25,061 bases of DNA. Origin: Gemmatimonadales bacterium. GTDB lineage: Bacteria > Gemmatimonadota > Gemmatimonadetes > Gemmatimonadales > GWC2-71-9. The translations under genes and the position numbers were made by a program. A model generated the notes under the pieces. It searched no databases. It had not been told where the DNA came from and worked only from the letters and a program-made list of their open reading frames with translations. Shown piece by piece: positions 14,718 through 21,852 of this stretch; position 1 is the first letter of the stretch; each line of letters starts with the position of its first letter. The stretch is from the NCBI GenBank assembly GCA_025924275.1, contig JAICEH010000005.1, positions 1 to 25,061 on the forward strand, in the 5' to 3' direction.

Positions 14718-15220
14718 CGCTCGTCGCCCGGATCGCCGACATCACCACGCTGGACGTGGACGCGGTCGTGAACGCCGCCAACGAGGCCCTCGCGCCCGGC
14801 GGCGGCGTCTGTGGGGCGATCCACCGGGCCGCGGGGCCGGAACTCGCCCGGGCGTGCGCGGCCATCGACGGCTGCCCCACGGGAGAAGCACGGCTCACTC
14901 CCGGCTTCCGCCTGCCGGCCCGCCACGTGATCCACGCCGTCGGGCCGGTGTGGCAGGGCGGCCGGTCCGGTGAGCCCGAGCTGCTCGCGTCGGCGTACCG
15001 CGCCGCGCTCCGGCTGGCGGCCGGGCACGGCCTCCGGAGCGTCGCCTTCCCCGCCATCAGCACCGGCATCTACGGCTACCCGCTCCGGGAGGCCACCGAT
15101 GTCGCGGTGCGAGCGGTCCGGGCGGCGCTGGAGGAAGGCTCGAGCGTGGCGGAGGTGACGTTCGCCTGCTTCAGCCCCGAGGCGCTCGCGGCCTACCGCG
15201 CGGCGGGGGTCCAGGACTGA
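14714..15220 (+). CDS. Macro-domain ADP-ribose hydrolase/O-acetyl-ADP-ribose deacetylase
   Basis: A 168-residue stand-alone macro domain of the MacroD/YmdB type, which binds ADP-ribose and removes it from protein side chains or hydrolyses O-acetyl-ADP-ribose. Visible signatures are DAVVNAANEALAPGGGVCGAIHRAAG (16-41, with the NAAN and GGGV catalytic loop), GEARLTPGFRLPARHVIHAVGPVW, and AFPAISTGIYGYP (the second ADP-ribose loop with the STGxYG motif). The fold looks complete and of normal length. ATG 14714 overlaps the stop of the HD/GNAT gene as ATGA, so translation is probably coupled. The pairing with a nucleotidase/acetyltransferase suggests a role in NAD-derived or nucleotide-derivative turnover; that is inference. 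The next GNAT gene begins one base after the stop. Confidence 0.92.
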   Translation: MTLVARIADITTLDVDAVVNAANEALAPGGGVCGAIHRAAGPELARACAAIDGCPTGEARLTPGFRLPARHVIHAVGPVWQGGRSGEPELLASAYRAALRLAAGHGLRSVAFPAISTGIYGYPLREATDVAVRAVRAALEEGSSVAEVTFACFSPEALAAYRAAGVQD

Positions 15221-15221
15221 C

Positions 15222-16019
15222 GTGGACCCGATCGAGCTGGCGCACGCCGCGGACGGGAACTTCGTGACCCACGCCGGCTGGGCGGCCGCACGGGTGCCTG
15301 GAATGGTGGTCCGCGACGAGCCCGACCTCGTCCTGGTGGACTCGGGGCTGGCCTGCGACACGTTCAACTTCGTGCTGCGGGCCCGGCTCGATCGCGAAAC
15401 GGCGACGCGCCGGATCGCCGGGGCGCTGCAGCACTTCCGCCGCGCCGGACGACCCTTCTCGTGGTGGGTGGGCCCGGCAGACCTCCCGGCGGACCTGGGC
15501 GCGCTGCTGGAGGCCCGGGGGCTCGAGCCCAGCGAGTCGGAGCTCGCGATGGCCGCGGGCCTCGCCGGGCTCCCCGAGGAGCCGCCACCGGCGGGCCTCG
15601 AGATCCGGCGGGTGCGCACCCCGGCCGAGCTCGCGGACTTCGCCCGGGTCAATGCGGCGAACTGGAGCCCACCCGACGAGGACGTCCTCCGGTTTCACGA
15701 ACGGACCGCCCCGGTGACACTCTCCCCCGGTGCGCCGCAGTGGTTCTACGTGGGATACCTCGAAGGGGCGCCGGTGGCCGCCGCGGAACTCACCGTCGGC
15801 GGCGGCGTGGCGGGCCTCTACGGCATCTCGACCCTCGCGGGATTCCGCCGCCGCGGCTTCGGGTCGGCGCTCACCCGCCGGCCGCTGCTCGACGCGCGCG
15901 CCGCCGGGCTCGGGACGGCCGTGCTGCAGGCCTCGGCCGACGGCGCCCCGGTCTACCGTCGCCTCGGGTTCGCGACCTTCGGGGGGATCGTCGAGTACAA
16001 ACCGGCGTCCGGTCCCTAG
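15222..16019 (+). CDS. GNAT-family N-acetyltransferase with extra N-terminal domain
   Basis: A 265-residue protein. Residues 127-260 form a GNAT acetyltransferase: strand LEIRRVRTPAEL, WFYVGYLEGAPVAAAEL, motif A GISTLAGFRRRGFGSALTRR (201-220, with the acetyl-CoA loop RRRGFG) and the C-terminal PVYRRLGFATFG. Residues 1-115 (for example CDTFNFVLRARLD and PFSWWVGPADLPADLGALLEARG) look like a degenerate second GNAT-type or substrate-binding half, as in tandem GNAT proteins. The substrate is unknown. GTG 15222 is one base after the macro-domain stop, so the genes form one operon with the methyltransferase and HD/GNAT genes upstream. The TAG stop lies inside CTAG (16016-16019), which also holds the stop codon of the convergent HExxH gene. 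Confidence 0.85.
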   Translation: MDPIELAHAADGNFVTHAGWAAARVPGMVVRDEPDLVLVDSGLACDTFNFVLRARLDRETATRRIAGALQHFRRAGRPFSWWVGPADLPADLGALLEARGLEPSESELAMAAGLAGLPEEPPPAGLEIRRVRTPAELADFARVNAANWSPPDEDVLRFHERTAPVTLSPGAPQWFYVGYLEGAPVAAAELTVGGGVAGLYGISTLAGFRRRGFGSALTRRPLLDARAAGLGTAVLQASADGAPVYRRLGFATFGGIVEYKPASGP

Positions 16020-16972
16020 CGCCCCGCGCAGAGCGAGTCGGCGAGGCGGACCTCCCGGAGCACGGGGCGCAGCGCCTCCTGGAGGTGCCGATCCGCCAGG
16101 TCCCACACCCCGTCCGGGCCGGCCAGGACCAACCTCCGCAGGGCCTCGCCGGGGTCTCCGGGTTCCTCCTCGAGCCAGAGCGCCGCGGTGAGCGCGCCCC
16201 ACTTCCGGTCGAAGCGCCCCCAGGAAAGGTCCGCCATCAGCGCATCCCCACGCCGCGGCGTGGTGCAGGCCAGCGCCGCGAGCCGCGCCACGAAGCGCGG
16301 CTCCAGCTCCGCCAGGCGGGCGGCCGATGCCTCCGAACGCCGCCCGCCGAGCGCCTTCCACCGCCCGGCGAGCGAGCGGTAATTGCCGAGCCCCTCCGCC
16401 CAGATGTCCGCCAGGGCGTATCGCAGCGGCGTGTCCGTCGCGTACGGATGCACCGCCCACCACGCCTTCTGCATCAGGTGGGTGTACTCGTGCCGGAAGA
16501 AGCGGTCCATCCGGTCGGCGTTCTCCGGCAGCCCCGCGTCGCCGTAGCTGGCCTGCAGGGCCGCGAGGTCGAACCCGATCGTGGTGGGGTCGTGGGTGAA
16601 CGCGTCCTCGGCGCCGCGGTTGCCGAGCACGATGAGGACCGAGGCCGGAGGCGCGACCGGGTGGTAGGCCTCCGCGACTGCGGCGATCTCTCCTTCCCAC
16701 GCGCCCACCCGCGAGCGGACAAGCGCTTCCCACGCCTGGTCTTCGGTCGTGAGCGGCTTCCGGATCGGCGCCACCGAGTCGTAGCGCGCGTCCGGGAGCC
16801 GCTTCCGGATCATCGCCAGCCATTGGTCGGTTGCCTCGCCCTCCGGCGCGACGCCGGAGACGACGCGAAGCGCCCGTCCCTGCGCGACGGCGGGGGCCAC
16901 ACCCCCGGACGGCGGGAGGAGGATGGCGGCGGCGAGAAGGCCGCGGCAGATTGGGGCTGCACGAGGTGCCAT
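16016..16972 (-). CDS. Secreted HExxH putative zinc metalloprotease
   Basis: A 318-residue exported protein. The signal peptide covers residues 1-30 (hydrophobic GLLAAAILLPP core, cleavage near AVA before QGR). The mature part contains HEYTH (161-165) after FF-R, the HExxH zinc-binding pattern. A Glu at 193 in WAEGLGNY, 28 residues further on, is a plausible third ligand for a gluzincin-type site. Proteolysis in the periplasm or outside the cell is likely but not certain, and no named family is evident (DUF2268-like proteins are one comparison). ATG 16972 has AGGA 8 nt upstream. Packing is extreme: the start codon abuts the start of the divergent PEBP gene in CATATG, and the stop shares CTAG with the convergent GNAT. 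Its ribosome-binding site and promoter must therefore lie inside the PEBP gene. Confidence 0.75.
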   Translation of the reverse strand: MAPRAAPICRGLLAAAILLPPSGGVAPAVAQGRALRVVSGVAPEGEATDQWLAMIRKRLPDARYDSVAPIRKPLTTEDQAWEALVRSRVGAWEGEIAAVAEAYHPVAPPASVLIVLGNRGAEDAFTHDPTTIGFDLAALQASYGDAGLPENADRMDRFFRHEYTHLMQKAWWAVHPYATDTPLRYALADIWAEGLGNYRSLAGRWKALGGRRSEASAARLAELEPRFVARLAALACTTPRRGDALMADLSWGRFDRKWGALTAALWLEEEPGDPGEALRRLVLAGPDGVWDLADRHLQEALRPVLREVRLADSLCAGR

Positions 16973-17452
16973 ATGCTCATCCTGCGATCATCGGCGTTCG
17001 AACCCGACGCCCCGATTCCCGCCCGCCACACGTGCGACGGGTCCGATCTCTCCCCGCCGCTCGCCTGGAGCGGGGCGCCGCCGGAGACCCGGTCCTTTGC
17101 ACTCATCGTCGACGACCCCGACGCCCCCGACCCGGACGCCCCGAAACGCATCTGGGTGCACTGGCTGCTCTACAACATGCCCGCGGCCCAGCTCTCCCTC
17201 CCGGAGGGCGCGGGGAATCACGACATGGCGCCGGCCGGGGAGCACGCGCGGACCGACGCGAACCGTCTCGGCTACCACGGCCCCTGCCCGCCGGTCGGCC
17301 GCCACCGGTACTTCTTCCGGCTCGCCGCACTCGACTCCCCGCTGCCGGCCCTTGGCCCCCGCGCGCGGCGGGCGGACCTGGAGCGGGCGATGGAGGGACA
17401 CGTCGTCGCCACCGCCGTCCTGATGGGAACCTATGCCCGACCGGGCAGATAG
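16973..17452 (+). CDS. YbhB/YbcL family PEBP (Raf kinase inhibitor-like) protein
   Basis: A 159-residue phosphatidylethanolamine-binding-protein family member of the bacterial YbhB/YbcL type, a small beta-sandwich that binds anionic ligands; its cellular role is unsettled. Signatures are CDGSDLSPPLAW (21-32), the ligand-site DDPDAP (47-52), WVHWLLYNMP (61-70) and GPCPPVGRHRY (103-113). No signal peptide is visible, so it should be cytoplasmic. ATG 16973 has GAGGTG 4 nt upstream, which settles the start even though that SD lies within the coding region of the divergent HExxH gene. The 9-bp gap to the VIT transporter suggests this gene opens a long plus-strand operon. Confidence 0.9.
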   Translation: MLILRSSAFEPDAPIPARHTCDGSDLSPPLAWSGAPPETRSFALIVDDPDAPDPDAPKRIWVHWLLYNMPAAQLSLPEGAGNHDMAPAGEHARTDANRLGYHGPCPPVGRHRYFFRLAALDSPLPALGPRARRADLERAMEGHVVATAVLMGTYARPGR

Positions 17453-17461
17453 GGGGAGCAC

Positions 17462-18151
17462 TTGGTTAGCCTCGAAGGCCACCGCACCCAGCACATCGGC
17501 TGGCTTCGCGCCGTTGTCCTCGGCGCCAACGACGGCCTCATCTCCACCAGCAGCCTGGTGATGGGGGTGGCCGCCGCAGGCTCCTCGCGGGGGGCCGTGA
17601 TCCTCGCCGCCGCCGCCGGGCTGGCCGCCGGCGCGCTCTCGATGGCGGCGGGCGAGTATGTCTCCGTGAGCTCGCAGGCCGACACCGAGAAGGCGGACCT
17701 CGCGATCGAGCGCCGGGAACTGGCGGACGCTCCCGATGCCGAGCGCCGGGAACTGGCCGGGATCTACGTGAAGCGGGGACTCACGCCGGAGCTGGCGGCG
17801 CAGGTGGCCGACCAGCTGACGGCGTACGACGCCCTCGGCGCGCACGCGCGCGACGAGCTCGGGCACCACTCGGTCACGCGCGCCCGGCCGATCCAGGCGG
17901 GGTTGGCCTCGGCCGCGGCCTTCGCGATCGGGGCGGGGCCGCCGCTCGCGACCGCAGCGCTGGTCCCGACCGAACACATCCCGACGGTCATGGGCGGCAG
18001 CACGCTCGTGCTTCTCGCCGGGCTCGGCGCCGCCGCCGCGTGGCTCGGTGGGGCCCCGCTCCTCAAGGGCGCCCTCCGGGTCGCCTTCTGGGGTGCCGTG
18101 GCGATGGGCTGCACCGCGCTGATCGGCCGCCTCTTCGGCACCGTGGTCTGA
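17462..18151 (+). CDS. VIT-family iron/manganese transporter
   Basis: A 229-residue integral membrane protein of the VIT1/CCC1 family, which moves Fe2+ or Mn2+ across a membrane, usually out of the cytosol. Residues 15-40 form TM1 with the family motif LGANDGLISTSSLVMGV (Asp24 is the expected metal residue). TM2 holds the GALSMAAGEYVSVSSQADTE signature with Met and Glu ligands. A cytoplasmic charged helical region follows (about 70-130; ERRELADAPDAERRELAGIYVKRGL), where the family has its metal-binding domain, then three more hydrophobic segments. A 17-bp direct repeat at 17708 and 17741 encodes the two ERRELA units. The start is TTG 17462 with a GGGGGAG site 4 nt upstream. An iron-permease family gene follows after 26 bp, supporting an iron role. 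Confidence 0.9.
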   Translation: MVSLEGHRTQHIGWLRAVVLGANDGLISTSSLVMGVAAAGSSRGAVILAAAAGLAAGALSMAAGEYVSVSSQADTEKADLAIERRELADAPDAERRELAGIYVKRGLTPELAAQVADQLTAYDALGAHARDELGHHSVTRARPIQAGLASAAAFAIGAGPPLATAALVPTEHIPTVMGGSTLVLLAGLGAAAAWLGGAPLLKGALRVAFWGAVAMGCTALIGRLFGTVV

Positions 18152-18177
18152 GCCACACCCTCCCTCCCGGCGACCCC

Positions 18178-18600
18178 ATGCACCCCACCAAACCCCGCAC
18201 CTGGTTCGCGCGGTTCGCCCGCGCCACTTCCCGGGCCTCCGGGCGCGCCATCACCTTCGTGGCCGCGGTCGCCGTGATCGTGGCCTGGCTGGTTACCGGG
18301 CCCCTCTTCGGCTTCAGCGACTCCTGGCAGCTCGTCATCAACACCGGCACCACGATCGTCACCTTCCTGATGGTGTTCCTGATCCAGAACACCCAGAACC
18401 GCGACTCGGAGGCGGTGCAGGTGAAGCTCGACGAACTCCTCCGGGCCACTCCCGGCGCGCACATCGCCCTCCTGGACCTCGAGGAGCTGGAGCAGCGGGA
18501 GCTCGACCGGATCCGCGCGACCTACGCCAAGCTCGCCACGGAGGCCCGCGCCGCCCCCCGGTCGGGGCGGGCCGACACCGGCGTGCCGGAGGTCGGGTGA
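18178..18600 (+). CDS. Low-affinity iron permease family protein
   Basis: A 140-residue membrane protein of the bacterial low-affinity iron permease family (PF04120 type). It has two TM segments: about residues 23-45 (AITFVAAVAVIVAWLVTGPLFGF) and 52-70 (QLVINTGTTIVTFLMVFLI). The family block QNTQNRDSEAVQVKLDELLRA follows, then a charged helical C-terminus ending in a flexible tail. Despite the name, whether these small bacterial proteins transport iron is not proven; the VIT transporter next door makes a metal role reasonable. The start is ATG 18178 with only a weak upstream GGCGA. The TGA stop overlaps the ATG of the SnoaL-like gene (TGATG). Confidence 0.88.
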   Translation: MHPTKPRTWFARFARATSRASGRAITFVAAVAVIVAWLVTGPLFGFSDSWQLVINTGTTIVTFLMVFLIQNTQNRDSEAVQVKLDELLRATPGAHIALLDLEELEQRELDRIRATYAKLATEARAAPRSGRADTGVPEVG

Positions 18601-19067
18601 TGAGGACGCGGCGCCTGCCCGGGCCTCCGCTGCTGCTCCTCGCGCTCCTCGCCCCCGCCGCCTCGGCGCAGACCGTGCCGGACGACTCTGCGGCGGTGGC
18701 CCGGGCCGTGGCTGGCTTCCACGAGGCCCTCGCGCGGGGCGACTCCACCGCGGCGCTCCGTTCCCTGGCCCCGGACGTCGTGATCCTCGAGGCGGGCGGG
18801 CGCGAGAACCTGGCGGAGTACCGGGCGCACCATCTCGCCGCCGACATGGAGTTCGCCCGCGCCGTCCCGGGACGCCGCGGACCGGTGCGGGTCACGGTGG
18901 CCGGCGACGTCGCCTGGGCCGTCTCCACCGGGGAGAGCCGGGGCACCTTCCGGGGCCGCACGGTGGACTCGATCGGCGCGGAGCTCATGGTGCTCACCCG
19001 CGCGTCCTCGGGCTGGACGATCCGCGCGATTCACTGGTCGTCGCGGAGCCGGCCACGACCCGAGTGA
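18600..19067 (+). CDS. Secreted SnoaL-like/DUF4440 (NTF2-fold) protein
   Basis: A 155-residue exported protein. The signal peptide covers residues 1-23 (Arg-rich start, LLLLALLAPAASA, cleavage before QTV). The mature part reads as one NTF2-fold, SnoaL/DUF4440-type domain: helix AAVARAVAGFHEALARGDSTAALRSL, DVVILEAGGRENLAEYRAHH, central strands VTVAGDVAWAVSTGESRGTF and final GWTIRAIHWSSRS. Such proteins are often binding proteins or simple isomerase/hydrolase relatives; no catalytic residues are evident. ATG 18600 has GGAGG 7 nt upstream, so the GTG three bases earlier is less likely. It overlaps both neighbours (TGATG before, GTGA after), so it is co-translated within the operon. Confidence 0.8.
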   Translation: MRTRRLPGPPLLLLALLAPAASAQTVPDDSAAVARAVAGFHEALARGDSTAALRSLAPDVVILEAGGRENLAEYRAHHLAADMEFARAVPGRRGPVRVTVAGDVAWAVSTGESRGTFRGRTVDSIGAELMVLTRASSGWTIRAIHWSSRSRPRPE

Positions 19068-19609
19068 GCCCGGTGCCGGTCGCCGCCTCGTTCCGCGCGG
19101 CCGTCCGCGGAGACGCCCCCCGCCTCGCCGCCTTTGCCGAGCGCACCTTCCGGGAGACCTTCGGCCCTGACAACCGCCCGGAGGACCTGGAACTCTACCT
19201 GGCCGGCACCTATGGCCCCGCGCTCCAGGAGGCCGAGATCCACGATCCCGCGGTGACGACGCTCCTGGCGGAAGTGGACGGAGCGCTCGCCGGCTTCGCC
19301 CAGCTCCGCACCGGCCCCATCCCCGATTGCGTCCGGGGCGCCTCGCCCATCGAGGTCTGGCGGTTCTACGTGGACAGGCCCTGGCAGGGCCGCGGCCTCG
19401 CCCGGCAGCTGATGGACGAGACCGTGGCCGCGGCGCGCGCGGGGGGGGCCCGGACGGCGTGGCTCGCGGTATGGGAGCGGAATGCGCGGGCGATCGCCTT
19501 CTACCGGCGCACGGGCTTCGAGGTGACGGGTGAGCAGCCTTTCCGGCTCGGTACCGACCTCCAGCGCGACCTCGTGATGGCCCGGTCGGTCACTCCGCCG
19601 GCCGAGTGA
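19064..19609 (+). CDS. GNAT-family N-acetyltransferase
   Basis: A 181-residue single-domain GNAT enzyme. The fold runs from SFRAAVRGDAPRLAAFAERTFRETFG (first strand and helices), through TTLLAEVDGALAGFAQL, to motif A WRFYVDRPWQGRGLARQLMDE (99-119, with the acetyl-CoA loop QGRGLA). It ends with AWLAVWERNARAIAFYRRTGFEVTG, the Asn/Tyr-containing motif B. The pattern resembles RimI-like and toxin-resistance GNATs, but the substrate (amine, antibiotic or protein N-terminus) cannot be told. GTG 19064 overlaps the stop of the SnoaL-like gene. A second, unrelated GNAT fusion follows 40 bp downstream. Confidence 0.88.
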   Translation: MSPVPVAASFRAAVRGDAPRLAAFAERTFRETFGPDNRPEDLELYLAGTYGPALQEAEIHDPAVTTLLAEVDGALAGFAQLRTGPIPDCVRGASPIEVWRFYVDRPWQGRGLARQLMDETVAAARAGGARTAWLAVWERNARAIAFYRRTGFEVTGEQPFRLGTDLQRDLVMARSVTPPAE

Positions 19610-19649
19610 CGATGGTCGCGTCCCGCGAGCCGGGCCAAGGGGAGCGTGG

Positions 19650-20708
19650 GTGACGGCCGGCATCCAGCTCCGGACCGGCCGGGCTCCCTCGGACCTGGCG
19701 GCGGTCCTCGCGCTCCATCGCGACGTCTACGCCGCTGAATGGAGGTTCGACGAGCGCTTCGCGATGCACGTCGAGGCGCCGCTCTCGGCCTTCGGCGCGA
19801 CCGCGTCCCCTCGCGACCGGCTCTGGCTGGCCGAGCACGAGGGCCGGCTGGTCGGCTGCATCGCGATTGTCGCCGCGGGGTCCGGCCTCGCGCAGCTCCG
19901 GTGGTTCCTCGTGGCACCGGAGGCGCGCGGGAGCGGGCTGGGCCGCCGCCTTCTCGAGGAGGCGCTCCGCTTCGCCCGGGCGGAGGGCTACGGCCGAGTG
20001 ACGCTCTGGACGGTGGACCTCCTCCGGGCAGCCGCCCGGCTCTATCGTTCGTACGGGTTCCGCCGGGTGGAAGCCCGCCCGGGCGCGCCCTGGGGCGTCC
20101 CGCTCGTCGAGGAGCGATACGAGATGAGCCAATCCACGATCCTCTGGCGGCGCCTCGACCTCCCGGGCCATGACGTCGCGCGGCTCGGCGAACTCGCGGG
20201 CGGCTGGCAGCTCGAGGGATGCGCGGCCTTCGCCTCGGAAGCGGGGCCCTGCGCGCTGGCCTACGACCTCCGCCTCACGGCCCGGTGGCGGACCCGGACC
20301 GCGCGGGTCCGCGGCTGGCTCGGCGCCCGCTCCATCGACCTCCGCATCGGGGCAGGCCCCGGCGGGACCTGGAAGCTCGACGGCGTGCCCCAGCCCTCGG
20401 TGACCGGCGCGGCGGACCTGGACCTGTCGTTCACCCCCGCCACGAATCTCATCCCGATCCGCCGGCTTGAACTCGAGGTCGGCGAGACCGGGGCGGCCCG
20501 CGCGGCGTGGCTCCGGTTGCCCGAGCTCACGCTCGAGCCCATCGAACAGACCTACGAGCGGCTCACCACGGGCACGTACCGCTACGTCTCGGCCGGCGGG
20601 CTGTTCGATCGCCGGCTGACGGTGCGGCCGGACGGCTTCGTGGTGGACTACCCGGGGCAGTGGCGGGCCGAGGCCACCGTGGTCCCGCCCGCCGATCTGG
20701 AGGCATAG
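19650..20708 (+). CDS. GNAT acetyltransferase fused to a putative glycolipid-binding domain
   Basis: A 352-residue fusion. Residues 1-155 are a GNAT domain: RTGRAPSDLAAVLALHRDVY, WLAEHEGRLVGCIAIV, motif A FLVAPEARGSGLGRRLLEE (86-104) and RLYRSYGFRRVEA. Residues 163-345 match the putative glycolipid-binding family (DUF1089, PF06475), with ILWRRLDLPGHD, LAYDLRL..RWRTR, the DLDLSFTPATNLIPIRRL core and an LEPIEQTYERL block. An enzyme acting on a bound lipid is one reading; that is inference. GTG 19650 has GGGGAG about 7 nt upstream. An internal ATG at 20124 (Met159) has GAGGAG 9 nt upstream, so the second domain could also be made alone. GPx follows after 8 bp. Confidence 0.87.
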   Translation: MTAGIQLRTGRAPSDLAAVLALHRDVYAAEWRFDERFAMHVEAPLSAFGATASPRDRLWLAEHEGRLVGCIAIVAAGSGLAQLRWFLVAPEARGSGLGRRLLEEALRFARAEGYGRVTLWTVDLLRAAARLYRSYGFRRVEARPGAPWGVPLVEERYEMSQSTILWRRLDLPGHDVARLGELAGGWQLEGCAAFASEAGPCALAYDLRLTARWRTRTARVRGWLGARSIDLRIGAGPGGTWKLDGVPQPSVTGAADLDLSFTPATNLIPIRRLELEVGETGAARAAWLRLPELTLEPIEQTYERLTTGTYRYVSAGGLFDRRLTVRPDGFVVDYPGQWRAEATVVPPADLEA

Positions 20709-20716
20709 GCAGACCG

Positions 20717-21196
20717 ATGGCCATCCACGACATCGAGCTCAGGACCATCGAGGGCCGCACCACCACGCTCGGGGAATGGCGCGGGCAGGTCCTGCTCGTC
20801 GTCAACGTCGCCAGCCAGTGCGGGTTCACCCCGCAGTACGAGGGGCTCGAGGCGCTCTGGCGGCGCCATCGCGACGCGGGCTTCACGGTGCTCGGCTTCC
20901 CCTGCGACCAGTTCGGGAACCAGGAGCCCGGCGACGAGGCCGAGATCCGGAGCTTCTGCTCCACCCAGTATGGGGTGAGCTTCCCGATGTTCGCGAAGGT
21001 GGAGGTGAACGGCCCGGGGGCCCATCCCCTCTGGACCCACCTCAAGGCGGCGAAGCCCGGCCTGCTGGGCAGCGAGGCGGTGAAGTGGAACTTCACCAAG
21101 TTCCTCGTGGCGCGCGATGGCAGGGTGCTCGCGCGCTACGCGCCGACCGACACCCCGGAGGCGATCGAGCGCGACCTCCTTCCCCTCCTCGCCTGA
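20717..21196 (+). CDS. Glutathione peroxidase family thiol peroxidase (Cys type)
   Basis: A 159-residue glutathione-peroxidase-fold enzyme reducing hydrogen peroxide or lipid hydroperoxides in the cytoplasm. The active site is NVASQCGFTPQY with peroxidatic Cys35. FPCDQFGNQEPG contributes Gln69, and KWNFTKFLV supplies the Trp and Asn of the catalytic tetrad. Cys63 and Cys81 (EIRSFCSTQYG) match the second and third cysteines of the 36/64/82 pattern in thioredoxin-dependent members, so thioredoxin rather than glutathione is the likely donor. Length and motif order are normal. ATG 20717 lies 8 bp after the upstream stop, with weak SD. A peroxiredoxin follows 13 bp downstream, and iron-transport genes lie upstream in the same direction. 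Confidence 0.93.
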   Translation: MAIHDIELRTIEGRTTTLGEWRGQVLLVVNVASQCGFTPQYEGLEALWRRHRDAGFTVLGFPCDQFGNQEPGDEAEIRSFCSTQYGVSFPMFAKVEVNGPGAHPLWTHLKAAKPGLLGSEAVKWNFTKFLVARDGRVLARYAPTDTPEAIERDLLPLLA

Positions 21197-21209
21197 CCCG
21201 CCGGCCGGC

Positions 21210-21785
21210 GTGCGCCCGGACGACCTCCACGCGCTGCCCGAGGGGCTGCCGGTGCCGGTGGACGACGGCGCCTGCCGCCACCTCCCCGGCCTGACGCTCC
21301 CCCCCATCGAGCTGCCCTCGACCGGAGGCGGGACCGTGCGCCTCGACCGGCCGGGGGCCCGATTCACCATCATCTACTGCTATCCCCGGACGGGCCTGCC
21401 CGACGCGGAGCCGCCGGGCGGTCTTGCGGCCTGGGATGCGATTCCGGGAATGCGCGGCTGCACTCCCCAGGCCTGCGCCTATCGCGATCACCATGCCGAG
21501 CTGCGGGCGCTCGGCGCGGAGGTGTTCGGCCTGAGCACGCAGGACACGGAATACCAGCGCGAGATGACCGGCCGCCTCGGCCTCCCCGTCCCGGTGCTGA
21601 GCGATGCCCGGCTCGCCTTCACCCGGGCGCTCCGGCTGCCCACCGAGACGGTGGCGGGCCAGGTGCTGATCCGCCGGCTCACGCTCCTGGCCGAGGCGGG
21701 ACGGATCGCGGAGGTGTTCTATCCGGTCTTCCCGCCCGACGCCGACGCCGGCCGGGTCGCGGACTGGCTCCGGGCCCGGACCTGA
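21210..21785 (+). CDS. Peroxiredoxin of the Bcp/PrxQ-like group with active-site insertion
   Basis: A 191-residue AhpC/TSA-fold peroxiredoxin. After an N-terminal extension, strand RFTIIYCYPRTG (51-62) corresponds to the Bcp YPK-type strand. The peroxidatic Cys84 and probable resolving Cys89 lie in RGCTPQACAYRDH, spaced five apart as in E. coli Bcp. Between YPRTG and GCTPQ there is an insertion of about 20 residues (LPDAEPPGG...WDAIPGM) not found in Bcp. GAEVFGLSTQDTEYQRE, LPVLSDARLAF and VFYPVFPPD complete the fold. It should reduce peroxides using thioredoxin. GTG 21210 is the only plausible start and has no clear SD, so it may be coupled to the GPx gene 13 bp upstream. Confidence 0.88.
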   Translation: MRPDDLHALPEGLPVPVDDGACRHLPGLTLPPIELPSTGGGTVRLDRPGARFTIIYCYPRTGLPDAEPPGGLAAWDAIPGMRGCTPQACAYRDHHAELRALGAEVFGLSTQDTEYQREMTGRLGLPVPVLSDARLAFTRALRLPTETVAGQVLIRRLTLLAEAGRIAEVFYPVFPPDADAGRVADWLRART

Positions 21786-21796
21786 CCCCGAGCCCC

Positions 21797-21827
21797 TCTG
21801 ACGCGAGGCGCGCCGGGGGGGTACCTT
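21797..21827 (+). promoter_or_regulatory. Promoter candidate for the lipoprotein gene
   Basis: CTGACG (21798-21803) and TACCTT (21822-21827) are 18 bp apart. The -10 fits the TAnnnT pattern and would start transcription about 20 nt before the ATG at 21853. The GGAGGG ribosome-binding site lies in that short leader. It is in the 67-bp gap that ends the peroxidase pair, so it may divide the long plus-strand run into two units. Confidence 0.35.
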
Positions 21828-21852
21828 CCGGAGAAGCCCTCCGGAGGGCCCG

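Noticed and set aside
17708..17757. 17-bp direct repeat as a recombination or regulatory site
   Set aside because: It lies inside the VIT gene and encodes two ERRELA units in the helical region, where the family normally has similar Glu-rich repeats.
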